Assembly: GCA_966249405.1 (NCBI GenBank)
Contig: CBINDO010000159.1
Span: 1-17,992, forward strand
DNA: 17,992 nt
Direction: 5' to 3'
Source: SZUA-265 sp966249405
GTDB lineage: Bacteria; Myxococcota_A; Polyangia; Polyangiales; Polyangiaceae
In this document: one piece after another, positions 6,998-13,925 of the stretch
How the letters are laid out: each line of letters opens with the position of its first letter
How positions within the stretch are numbered: position 1 is the first letter of the stretch
Program-made: the position numbers and the translations under genes
Notes under the pieces: model-generated
What the model was told of the DNA's origin: nothing
Databases searched by the model: none
The model's input: only the letters and a program-made list of their open reading frames with translations

Positions 6998-8347
6998 TCA
7001 GCGTTTGGGACAACGCACCGTCCGCGCCCAAGTCCGCTGATCGGCGACGAAGCTGACGAGCGCTCCACCCGGCAACGGAGCGAGCGAAACATCGTAATAT
7101 GCGCGGGCGTGCGAGAGTATTTGCTGACCAGCCAGCATCCCGCCCGCGATCTCGGCTAGCACGAGTTCCTGGGGCGCCTTGGGGGTCGGTTCGCTCGGGC
7201 GGGCAAATAGAACGACATCTTTGCCGCAAGCCGTGGTGGCGGCCACCGGCGCTGGGTCCAAGCCATTGGGAAAAGTGAGCCAGCTCTCGTTTACCTGGCG
7301 GGAGCCCAGCGTCTGAGAGAGCAACGCGAGGCCGAAGTGGGAGCTGTCTTGTTCCATGGCGAGCAAGGTGAACGCGGCCTCGGGTTTGCCTAGCGCGCGC
7401 ACCTCGGTGAGCGGTTGTGCCGTGCCGCCGATCCAGAGCACCTCGTCGGCGCCTAGGCCACCGCTGCTGACGTCGACGCTACGGACGTGCAGCGCCGTTA
7501 CCCCCATGCGGGCCTCGAGGGACAAGGCGTTGGCTCCGTTGCGCGTCGCGAGCAGAGCCACGCTGAGCGTGGAGTTGCCCGAGTCGGTGAGATCGACCGC
7601 CGTCTTGGGGGCGTGTTTCTCCAGCCATATGCGGGCGCGCAGCGGGCCGTTGGGGACTTTGGGAAGCGCGATGTACGCAACGGCACTCTCGCCCGACTTC
7701 GTGGTCACCGCCGCAGCCCGAGTTCCAACGCGGGCGTCTTCGGAGATGATCTCGAGCGGGCCGTACGGTGCTGCGGTGGGGCGCCGCAGGAGGTAGTGGC
7801 TGGTTACCCAATACGCATACCCGGGTGTAAACACCGGGCCGCGACCCAGCGCGAACGGCCCTTTTGCATCGGGGACCACGCCCAGCGGCGACGGACCTGC
7901 CTTGCCCGACGGAGTCAGTGCACCGACCTTCGCCAAGAACAACTCGTTCGCCCCGTTTACGAGGAACACTCCCTCCGGAGCCGCGGAGGACGGCGCCGCA
8001 GGCCCAATGTCCTCGAGGTCATCGAGCACCCACGCGCCCTGGGGCGACTCGACGCGTGATGCGTCTGGTGGAGGGGGCTGTGGGCGTTCGGGTACCACGA
8101 CCGACGACAGCGGCTCGGCGCTCGGCTGGGGTGGTGGCGAATGCTCTGCACGCTTGACCGAAAGTTCTTGGAGGAGGCGTTTGGCTTCTTCTGGGGTGAG
8201 CTTCAGCTCCGCGAGCTTTTCGCGCGTCGCGTCTTGTTCGGTGCGGCAACCCCAGACGGCAAACACGAAGACGCAGCCGATGGCGGCGCGCCGCGCCCGA
8301 AACCCTAGGCGCTCGACGGCCGAGTGTCGCGAACCGGTCCGGTCCAC
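6998..8347 (-). CDS. Predicted lipoprotein of unknown function
   Basis: From GTG 8347 the product is 449 residues. A basic stretch RARRAA and a hydrophobic core lead to the lipobox AVWGC (Cys34), so it should be a lipid-anchored envelope protein. Residues about 38-66 are predicted helical (EKLAELKLTPEEAKRLLQEL), about 70-97 are Pro-rich, and about 105-449 form a beta-rich domain with recurring short hydrophobic strands such as GVFLVNGANELFLAKV and GYAYWVTSHYLL, possibly a beta-propeller (inference). No family was recognised. The start is uncertain: GTG 8377 or ATG 8479 (AGGAG 5 bases upstream) are alternatives, but the latter places the lipobox at residue 78, too far in. The frame stays open to 8836, into the divergent plus-strand gene, and that extension is rejected. 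It is convergent with the OmpA/MotB-like gene, 27 bases apart. Confidence 0.75.
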   Translation of the reverse strand: MDRTGSRHSAVERLGFRARRAAIGCVFVFAVWGCRTEQDATREKLAELKLTPEEAKRLLQELSVKRAEHSPPPQPSAEPLSSVVVPERPQPPPPDASRVESPQGAWVLDDLEDIGPAAPSSAAPEGVFLVNGANELFLAKVGALTPSGKAGPSPLGVVPDAKGPFALGRGPVFTPGYAYWVTSHYLLRRPTAAPYGPLEIISEDARVGTRAAAVTTKSGESAVAYIALPKVPNGPLRARIWLEKHAPKTAVDLTDSGNSTLSVALLATRNGANALSLEARMGVTALHVRSVDVSSGGLGADEVLWIGGTAQPLTEVRALGKPEAAFTLLAMEQDSSHFGLALLSQTLGSRQVNESWLTFPNGLDPAPVAATTACGKDVVLFARPSEPTPKAPQELVLAEIAGGMLAGQQILSHARAYYDVSLAPLPGGALVSFVADQRTWARTVRCPKR

Positions 8348-8575
8348 GGTCGTCTTGCCGGTGTGGATGGGGTGCACCCCAACTCGTCGGTGGTCATGTG
8401 TGCAACAATGAGACGACGTCACTCTAGCCCTAGGTACCAGGCGGCTTGGTCGACAGCGAGGGATTTGGACTGTCGACATGGCAGCTCCTGCCGTTTTGGT
8501 AATAATCAATAGTGAGCGTCGAGGTACGACGAGCGAGTTGGCTCGTTGACTGCAGACTGTCAGGAGTTTGGCAAC
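8348..8575. other. Divergent intergenic region with an AT-rich patch
   Basis: This gap separates the minus-strand lipoprotein from the plus-strand small gene and should hold promoters for both. The only distinctly AT-rich stretch is at about 8495-8513 (GTTTTGGTAATAATCAATAG). No confident -35/-10 pair could be assigned on either strand. A short inverted repeat GGCAG-CTC-CTGCC sits at about 8480-8492. Confidence 0.4.
8561..8566 (+). promoter_or_regulatory. Shine-Dalgarno deciding the GTG start at 8576
   Basis: CAGGAG lies 9 bases before GTG 8576. The longer alternative TTG start at 8546 has no comparable site, and the residues it would add do not look like part of the domain. Confidence 0.6.
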
Positions 8576-8950
8576 GTGTCCGACCAACAATCCGCGATTC
8601 GACGACAGGTCCTCCAGCGCATCGCCGAGCGTCGCACGTCTGCGCGCAGCTCGAGCCCACCCGCGTGGAAGGTCCAGAAGGACGACCTCAAGAGCCTCGA
8701 GCCCGTTCGGCGACTCCTCTCGGCGCTCAACAACCCCTACGTCTCCACGACTCAAATCGAGCAATTGGTGGACGAGGTACGGGTCTTGAAGGCGCGCTGC
8801 ATCCGTCGGGCGATCCACTCGTCCGAGCTCGAACACACCCCGTCATTGGGCGAGGCGCTCGGCTTGATCGGCAACAAGGGGCTCGAAACGGAGCTGCTCA
8901 GCGTGCTTGAAGATCTGACGATCTTGTCTGCCGAACTCTCCGACGAGTAG
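8576..8950 (+). CDS. Small protein resembling part of an HDOD domain
   Basis: The 124-residue product has a charged N-terminus (MSDQQSAIRRQVLQRIAERR), a Ser/Pro linker, and a helical C-terminal 75 residues: PVRRLLSALNNPYVSTTQIEQ, then VRVLKARCIRRA, then PSLGEALGLIGNKGLETELLS. The order LL-LNxP-VS-xxIxxL, VLKARxxRxA, xSLxEAxxLIGxxGLxxxLL resembles the first third of HDOD signalling domains, which usually run about 200 residues. If so this is a truncated or minimal form. The resemblance is by eye and weak. There is no signal peptide or membrane helix. It ends 41 bases before the GH73 gene on the same strand, so the two may share a transcript. GTG 8576 is preferred because of its Shine-Dalgarno. 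Confidence 0.7.
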   Translation: MSDQQSAIRRQVLQRIAERRTSARSSSPPAWKVQKDDLKSLEPVRRLLSALNNPYVSTTQIEQLVDEVRVLKARCIRRAIHSSELEHTPSLGEALGLIGNKGLETELLSVLEDLTILSAELSDE

Positions 8951-8991
8951 CACTCCACGCAAGTAGGCCCGAGTCTTGCACGAAGACGAGC

Positions 8992-9885
8992 ATGCCAGTG
9001 GGCGTGCACGGAATTGGAGTTAGCCCCGCTCCCGACTTGGGGGGCTCGGAGCGAATCGCGAGGCCCGTATCGAACGAGCGTGACGCGACCTTCCGTGCAG
9101 CCTTGGGGCGGGCCGTCGGGGACAGCATCGTGCAAGCGCCCTCCAAACAGCCGTCCGCGGCTCAACACGTGGTTGCCTCTCGGACTCCCTTGTCGGGCAC
9201 ACAAGCTGCGCACGCCATTCGAACTGCCTACACGGAGATTGTGGGTGAACCCCCGAGCCAAGGGACGCTCGCGATTCTGACGTCACAGTGGGCGCTCGAG
9301 ACGGGGCAGGGCAAGTCGATGTACAACTTCAACTTCGCTGGCATCAAAGGACGTGGTCCGGAGGGCATGACCACGGTGATGAGCACCCGCGAGGGTTACG
9401 GGGCGAGCGCCGTTCAAATCAAAGACGGGTTTCGCGCGTACACGAGTGCCGAAGCTGGTGCCAAAGATTACGTCGCCTTGCTCCAGCGCAAGTACGGGGC
9501 CGCGTTGGATGCGGCAAAAGCCGAACAGCCAGAGAGTTTCGCGCGCGAGCTGAAGGCAGCCGGCTATTACACGGGCGATCCAACACTGTACGCCAAAGGA
9601 GTAACCCAGCTCGCGAACCGCGCGATGGAGTACGGCTTCGACGCATTGGGCACCACCTCCGGTGCTCTCGCCGCCCGGCCCCAGCCCGTTCAACCCTATT
9701 CCTCCCCGACGGGCTCTGCCTTTTCCGGCGCCGGGCCGTATCGCTCGGAGTGGGGCGACAACCCGCTCGAGAGCCTAGGTCTGGCGATGCAAGGTGGCTT
9801 CGAGCCGACGGCGTCGGCCGACGCCGTGCGAGACGAGATGAGTCGCATGGCCTTGATGATCGCGGCGCAGCGCGGGGCGGTGTGA
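8992..9885 (+). CDS. GH73-family peptidoglycan glucosaminidase (FlgJ-like hydrolase domain)
   Basis: The 297-residue protein has a flexible N-terminus (1-65), a glucosaminidase domain (about 68-220) and a low-complexity tail. The domain shows LTSQWALETGQGKSMYNFNF with the likely catalytic acid Glu103, FAGIKG, GFRAYTSAEAGAKDYV, and LKAAGYYTGDPTLYAKGV, all typical of GH73 enzymes such as the C-terminal half of FlgJ. The family cleaves the GlcNAc-MurNAc backbone of peptidoglycan. No signal peptide is visible, so export would need a flagellar/type III-like or other route, or the enzyme is released otherwise. It lacks the rod-binding N-terminal half of FlgJ, and no flagellar genes are nearby. ATG 8992 has only a weak Shine-Dalgarno (GACGAG). 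Confidence 0.88.
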   Translation: MPVGVHGIGVSPAPDLGGSERIARPVSNERDATFRAALGRAVGDSIVQAPSKQPSAAQHVVASRTPLSGTQAAHAIRTAYTEIVGEPPSQGTLAILTSQWALETGQGKSMYNFNFAGIKGRGPEGMTTVMSTREGYGASAVQIKDGFRAYTSAEAGAKDYVALLQRKYGAALDAAKAEQPESFARELKAAGYYTGDPTLYAKGVTQLANRAMEYGFDALGTTSGALAARPQPVQPYSSPTGSAFSGAGPYRSEWGDNPLESLGLAMQGGFEPTASADAVRDEMSRMALMIAAQRGAV

Positions 9886-9961
9886 GGTCAGCGGATCAAG
9901 TGATCGATCAATGGCGGGTACGCCGCCGAACGAGTGACGAAAGAAAGGGAACTGAGAGCAC

Positions 9962-10828
9962 ATGAAGGCTGTCAAAATCGGTAACAAGTGGGTTGGCCCT
10001 GGATACCCGACGTACGTCGTTGGTGAGATCGGCATCAACCACAACGGCGACCTCGACGTAGCACGCCGTTTGATCGAAGCGGCGTCGGCGGCAGGTTGCG
10101 ATGCCGTGAAGTTCCAGAAGCGGACGGTCGACGTCGTGTACACGGCGGAGGAGCTCGCGAAGCCACGCGAGAACCCGTTTGGCCCCACCAACGGCGATCT
10201 CAAGCGGGGCCTCGAATTCGGCCACGAACAATACCGAGCCATCGACCGCGCGTGCGGCGAGCGACAGTTGCAGTGGTTCGCGTCGTGTTGGGACGAAGCG
10301 TCCGTCGACTTCATGGAGCAGTTCAATCCACCCGCCTACAAGATCGCCTCCGCGAGCCTCACCGACGATAACCTGCTGCGGCATCATCGTAAGACGGGGC
10401 GCCCCATCATCGTCTCGACGGGCATGAGCACGCTCGAGCAGGTGGACCACGCCGTGTCGGTGTTGGGCACCGACGACCTGGTGTTGTTGCACACGACGAG
10501 CACTTACCCCGCGAGTCACCTCGATCTGAATTTGCGCGTGATTCCCGTGCTCCGCGAGCGCTACGACGTGCCGGTGGGCTACTCTGGACACGAGACGGGC
10601 CTGGTCGCGAGCGCTGCTGCCGTTGCTCTGGGTGCGGTCATGGTCGAGCGCCACATCACGTTGGATCGGAAGCTCTGGGGTTCCGATCAGTCCGCATCGA
10701 TCGAGCCCCAGGAACTCGCGGCGCTCGTGCAACACATCCGCGCGATCGAGTCGGCGATGGGTGACGGCGTCAAGCGCCTGATCGACGCCGAGGTCCCCAT
10801 CATGAAGAAGTTGCGACGCGTAGGCTGA
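9962..10828 (+). CDS. neuB: NeuB-family N-acetylneuraminate (nonulosonic acid) synthase lacking the SAF domain
   Basis: The 288-residue enzyme is a TIM barrel that condenses phosphoenolpyruvate with an N-acetyl-hexosamine to make a nine-carbon sialic-acid-like sugar. Signature blocks are VGEIGINHNGD, AGCDAVKFQKR, WFASCWDEASVDFME, YKIASASLTD, PIIVSTGMSTL, LHTTSTYPA, VGYSGHETG and ERHITLDRKLWGSDQSAS. Typical NeuB/PseI/LegI proteins are about 335-350 residues with a C-terminal antifreeze-like SAF domain that covers the active site of the partner subunit; this one ends right after the barrel. The stop is real and neuA follows 5 bases later. Whether the product is neuraminic, legionaminic or pseudaminic acid cannot be told. 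GAGAG lies just before the ATG. Confidence 0.93.
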   Translation: MKAVKIGNKWVGPGYPTYVVGEIGINHNGDLDVARRLIEAASAAGCDAVKFQKRTVDVVYTAEELAKPRENPFGPTNGDLKRGLEFGHEQYRAIDRACGERQLQWFASCWDEASVDFMEQFNPPAYKIASASLTDDNLLRHHRKTGRPIIVSTGMSTLEQVDHAVSVLGTDDLVLLHTTSTYPASHLDLNLRVIPVLRERYDVPVGYSGHETGLVASAAAVALGAVMVERHITLDRKLWGSDQSASIEPQELAALVQHIRAIESAMGDGVKRLIDAEVPIMKKLRRVG

Positions 10829-10833
10829 GCTGC

Positions 10834-11580
10834 ATGGCGGAGATCCTTGCTCTCATTCCCGCCCGCGGGGGCTCGAAGGGGATCCCTCGCAAAAACGTGA
10901 TCGAGCTGGCTGGCAAGCCGTTGATCGCGTATTCGATTGAACACGCGCTGCAGTCTGCCCTCGTCACGCGAACGATCGTTTCGACCGACGACGACGAAAT
11001 CGCCGCCGTGTCGAGGGCGCATGGCGCGGAGGTGCCGTTCATGCGCCCTCCCGAGTTCGCACGCGATCTGTCGACCGACTTCGAAGTCTTCGAGCACGTG
11101 CTCACGACGCTGAAACAGCAGGAGGGTTACGTGCCCGAACTCGTCGTCCAATTGCGCCCGACCAGCCCCGTGCGGCGCGTGAGCGTGATCGACGCCGCAA
11201 TCCAGGCGCTGCTGGCGCAGCCCGAGGCGGATTCGCTCAAGTCGCTGAGCCCGAGTAAAACCTCGCCTTACAAGTTGTGGGTCGTAGACTCACGAGGAGC
11301 GAGCCCGCTGCTCGAGTTACCGGGCTTGCCGGAGGCGCACAGCATGCCGCGACAAATCCTGCCGACCGTGTACGCTGGCAACGGCTACGTCGACATCATC
11401 CGACCCCGCGCGATCCTGGAGCAGGGGTCGATGGTGGGCAAGACGGTGTTGCCCTTCGTGCTCGACGAGCCCATCTTCGACCTCGACTATCCGGAACAGA
11501 TTGCCGCCCTCGAGGAGGCGCTCTATGCTCGCGCCGGAGTAACACCCTCCAAGATCCCGCCACGAAGGACTGGCAGCTGA
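10834..11580 (+). CDS. neuA: CMP-nonulosonic acid (acylneuraminate) cytidylyltransferase
   Basis: The 248-residue enzyme couples CTP to a nonulosonic acid to give the CMP-sugar used by glycosyltransferases. The nucleotide-binding start LIPARGGSKGIPRKNV is textbook for the family, followed by STDDDEI, PPEFARDLSTDFEVFEHVL, QLRPTSPVR, NGYVDIIR and the metal/substrate block EPIFDLDYPEQIAALEEAL. It begins 5 bases after the neuB stop, so the pair is an operon in pathway order. The sugar precursor epimerase/hydrolase (NeuC type), glycosyltransferase and transport genes are not in the window. The gene is convergent with the MepA-type gene, 41 bases apart. Confidence 0.95.
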   Translation: MAEILALIPARGGSKGIPRKNVIELAGKPLIAYSIEHALQSALVTRTIVSTDDDEIAAVSRAHGAEVPFMRPPEFARDLSTDFEVFEHVLTTLKQQEGYVPELVVQLRPTSPVRRVSVIDAAIQALLAQPEADSLKSLSPSKTSPYKLWVVDSRGASPLLELPGLPEAHSMPRQILPTVYAGNGYVDIIRPRAILEQGSMVGKTVLPFVLDEPIFDLDYPEQIAALEEALYARAGVTPSKIPPRRTGS

Positions 11581-11621
11581 CATACGGACGTGTGACGGCT
11601 CGACGGGCCGCCCGGGCAAAG

Positions 11622-12569
11622 CTACGACTTGCATTTGCGGCTGCCGTCCGGGCAGGCGAACCGCACGTGGAAGTGGTCCTGGTGGCCGGCGACGTGGCGG
11701 ATGAGTGCGGCGTCTGAACCGCCGGCAACTTCGAGCCAGTTTCCGAGACGTGCGTTGCGTATCGTGCCGTGACGTCGGGCGTGGTCGAGCAGCAACTTCT
11801 GAATGCGCCGGTCCATGTAGATCACTTCGACGCGCGAGTTCTGCGTGAGCAGCTTGAGCAATCGCCAGGTGAGTTCTGCGTCGAGGTTGTCTGCGGTGAC
11901 GTGCTGCCAGTTGACCTTGCCTTTGCCATCCCACTTCGTGATGTAGCTCAGGTCGACGTCGCGCCCCGACTGGTGAGACTTGTGCGGCGCCAGGGGCCCG
12001 CCTTCGCGGGCCGACAGATTTCCCACCAACACTGGCGGCGCGTGGCGCTCTACTTGGGACCAGCGTTCGAGCACGTGGTCGAGTTGCTCGATGGTGTCGC
12101 GCGTCGCCCAGGTCTTCCAGCGCTCGGCGGTGATCTTGCGGCCTGGGCCGTCTACCATCGGTAGGGCGTTGTCGATTACGCCGTCGTGGGGGTATCCGAC
12201 CGATTCGCTGGGTCGACCGAGATCACGAAACACGATCACTTCGGTGCTCGGCTCGAGTTCGCGGTCGGGGTCGACGTTGGGGTTGAGTGCCGCGATCTCG
12301 TGGTGATACAGCTTGTACAGATTCGCGACGTTACGCAGGGTCCCACCGCGTGAAATCGTGTAAGTGATGGGCTGACCGCCGCGCGCCTCCGGGGGCCGAC
12401 TCCGATCCGGGGCGTCCTGACGACGTTCCAGTGCAGCCTCTGGGAGGTCGCCCGCCGGTGGGGGCGTCGGCGCTTCACACGCCCCAGCGCATGAAAACAG
12501 CGGCAAAATAGCCCAAAACCAAGGTGAGGGGCGGGCCTCTATCAGCGAGCGATGGGGCTTTCGCGGCAT
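11622..12569 (-). CDS. LysM-containing MepA-type murein endopeptidase (putative lipoprotein)
   Basis: The 315-residue protein starts with an export signal (PSPWFWAILPLFSCAGAC) with candidate lipobox cysteines at 27 and 31. A LysM-like module spans about 67-114 (ITYTISRGGTLRNVANLYKL to PSTEVIVF). The rest is a penicillin-insensitive murein endopeptidase (M74/MepA) domain: HKSHQSGRDVDLSY gives His199 and Asp206 with the spacing of the E. coli zinc ligands His113/Asp120, and AGHQDHFHVRFAC supplies His296, His299 and His301. The family cleaves D-alanyl-meso-DAP cross-links between peptidoglycan strands. ATG 12569 is chosen because the signal peptide follows and GGGGGG lies ahead; the frame open to 12938 overlaps the STAS gene. 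E. coli MepA has no LysM, so here substrate targeting appears built in. Confidence 0.92.
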   Translation of the reverse strand: MPRKPHRSLIEARPSPWFWAILPLFSCAGACEAPTPPPAGDLPEAALERRQDAPDRSRPPEARGGQPITYTISRGGTLRNVANLYKLYHHEIAALNPNVDPDRELEPSTEVIVFRDLGRPSESVGYPHDGVIDNALPMVDGPGRKITAERWKTWATRDTIEQLDHVLERWSQVERHAPPVLVGNLSAREGGPLAPHKSHQSGRDVDLSYITKWDGKGKVNWQHVTADNLDAELTWRLLKLLTQNSRVEVIYMDRRIQKLLLDHARRHGTIRNARLGNWLEVAGGSDAALIRHVAGHQDHFHVRFACPDGSRKCKS

Positions 12570-12672
12570 GCGACCCCCCACGGTACCCTTTCGGATCCGA
12601 GCGTCCAAAAATTCGGCTGGCCAGCGGCCGCGCCTAAGGTCTCGGGGCACACGTGCCGTTGCTTTTTGGAAG

Positions 12673-13002
12673 ATGACCTCGACTGCCGAAGTAGTGCCCC
12701 GCGTGTTCACGCTTCCCGAGCGGGTGGACGCATACAACACGCGCGACCTGGTGAGCCCGATCCGCGAAGCCATAGACGCTGGCGCGCGCTGCGTGGTGCT
12801 GGACCTGTCTTCCACCCAATCCATGGACTCGACGGCGCTGGGCGCTTTGGTGCAGATCCTCAAAGCGTTGCGTGCCGAGGGCGGAGAATTGCGGTTGGCG
12901 GCGGTCGGCGACGCGGTCTCCAGGGTGCTCTCGATCACGCGTCTCGATCAGGTTTTTTCGATCTTTAGAACCCTCGAAGCCGCCCGCGCCCCGATCCGCT
13001 GA
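12673..13002 (+). CDS. STAS-domain protein, anti-sigma factor antagonist type
   Basis: The 109-residue protein is a single STAS domain: FTLPERVDAYNTRDLVSPI, then CVVLDLSSTQSMDSTALGALV, then LRLAAVGDAVSRVLSITRLDQVFSIF. In SpoIIAA-type antagonists the serine after the Asp of the MDS motif is phosphorylated by a partner kinase and switches binding of an anti-sigma factor; that serine is Ser53 here. No HPK-family kinase, phosphatase or sigma factor is adjacent, so its partner is unknown. The domain is also used in membrane lipid asymmetry (MlaB) proteins, but the Asp-Ser pair favours the regulatory type. ATG 12673 is chosen because the domain begins there and the extra upstream codons from 12568 overlap the divergent endopeptidase start. 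Confidence 0.88.
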   Translation: MTSTAEVVPRVFTLPERVDAYNTRDLVSPIREAIDAGARCVVLDLSSTQSMDSTALGALVQILKALRAEGGELRLAAVGDAVSRVLSITRLDQVFSIFRTLEAARAPIR

Positions 13003-13051
13003 GCCCGCTCTATAAGCCGTTGTCCGCTCCCGGTTTGTGTTACGAGGGGGT

Positions 13052-13876
13052 ATGGACGGTAGAGTGTTGACGATCGCGGGTTCCGACTCGGGTGGAGGCG
13101 CCGGGATTCAGGCGGACATCAAGACGATAACGGCGCTCGGGGGATACGCCATGTCAGCGATCACCGCGCTGACTGCACAGAACACCGTAGGCGTGTCCGA
13201 GGTCTTCCCCGTCGACCCGTTCTTCGTGGAAAGCCAAGTGGTAGCCGTGCTCGAAGATCTCGGCGCCGACGCGATCAAGATCGGGATGTTGGCCAATCGC
13301 GCGAACGTGGAGCTCTTGGCACGCAAGCTCGACATCTTCGCGCGTCAGATCCCTGTCGTGCTCGACCCCGTGATGGTCGCGACGAGCGGCGACCGGTTGC
13401 TGGACGACGCCGGGATTCAGGCACTGCGCACGCGTCTGGTCGCACGCTGTGCGTTGATCACGCCCAACGTGCCGGAGGCCGAAATCCTCACCCAGACGAC
13501 CATTCAAGACGAGGGCGACATGCACCGTGCCGCGGATCTCCTGCTCCTGGCGGGGGCTCCGGCGGTGTTGATCAAGGGCGGACATCTGCCGGGTGAGACA
13601 CTGGTAGATTTGCTGCGCACCGCGGACGGCATGGAGAAGCGGTTCGAGACCGAACGTCAGACTACGCGAGCAACCCACGGAACCGGTTGCACTCTGTCGT
13701 CGGCGATTGCCACGGGGCTTGCCCAAGGCATGACGCTCGAGAGCGCCGTCGCGCGCGGTATCGACTACGTGCAACGGGCGATGCGCTGGGCCAAGCCGCT
13801 CGGAAACGGTAAAGCGGGGCCGCTCGACCACGGCTTCTCGTTGCGACAGCGCTCCGATTCGGAGCCGCTCCACTGA
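13052..13876 (+). CDS. thiD: Hydroxymethylpyrimidine/phosphomethylpyrimidine kinase
   Basis: ThiD phosphorylates HMP and HMP-P to HMP-PP for thiamine synthesis in the cytoplasm. The 274-residue product is a ribokinase-fold enzyme with the family blocks TIAGSDSGGGAGIQADIKT, SAITALTAQNT, DAIKIGML, VVLDPVMVATSGDRLL, ITPNVPEAEIL, VLIKGGHL and the anion-hole/catalytic block ATHGTGCTLSSAIA. ATG 13052 has GAGGGGG directly ahead; the GTG at 13037 lacks one. No thiE, thiC or TPP riboswitch was found near it, so it is a stand-alone copy. It begins 49 bases after the STAS gene on the same strand and may share its transcript. Confidence 0.95.
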   Translation: MDGRVLTIAGSDSGGGAGIQADIKTITALGGYAMSAITALTAQNTVGVSEVFPVDPFFVESQVVAVLEDLGADAIKIGMLANRANVELLARKLDIFARQIPVVLDPVMVATSGDRLLDDAGIQALRTRLVARCALITPNVPEAEILTQTTIQDEGDMHRAADLLLLAGAPAVLIKGGHLPGETLVDLLRTADGMEKRFETERQTTRATHGTGCTLSSAIATGLAQGMTLESAVARGIDYVQRAMRWAKPLGNGKAGPLDHGFSLRQRSDSEPLH

Positions 13877-13925
13877 GCGCCAGTCGCTTGGGCGGTCCAC
13901 CAAAATCGGGGAGAACGCTGCCTCG

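Noticed and set aside
8478..8492. Possible sigma-54 promoter (TGGCAGCTCCTGCC)
   Set aside because: The GG and GC doublets are 8 bases apart instead of the required 10.
8348..8836. N-terminal extension of the 449-residue lipoprotein
   Set aside because: It would overlap the divergent plus-strand gene and put the lipobox far from the N-terminus.
9908..10735. 275-codon minus-strand frame opposite neuB
   Set aside because: The NeuB motifs on the plus strand are unmistakable, and this frame shows no domain.
11317..11934. 205-codon minus-strand frame across neuA and mepA
   Set aside because: It is Arg/Pro-rich shadow sequence overlapping two well supported genes.
12570..12938. N-terminal extension of the MepA-type gene
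   Set aside because: It covers the STAS domain on the other strand, and a good ATG with a signal peptide lies at 12569.
13003..13051. TPP riboswitch ahead of thiD
   Set aside because: The gap of 49 bases is too short, and no THI-box motif was seen.
13154..13903. 249-codon minus-strand frame opposite thiD
   Set aside because: ThiD motifs are complete on the plus strand; this is a mirror frame.
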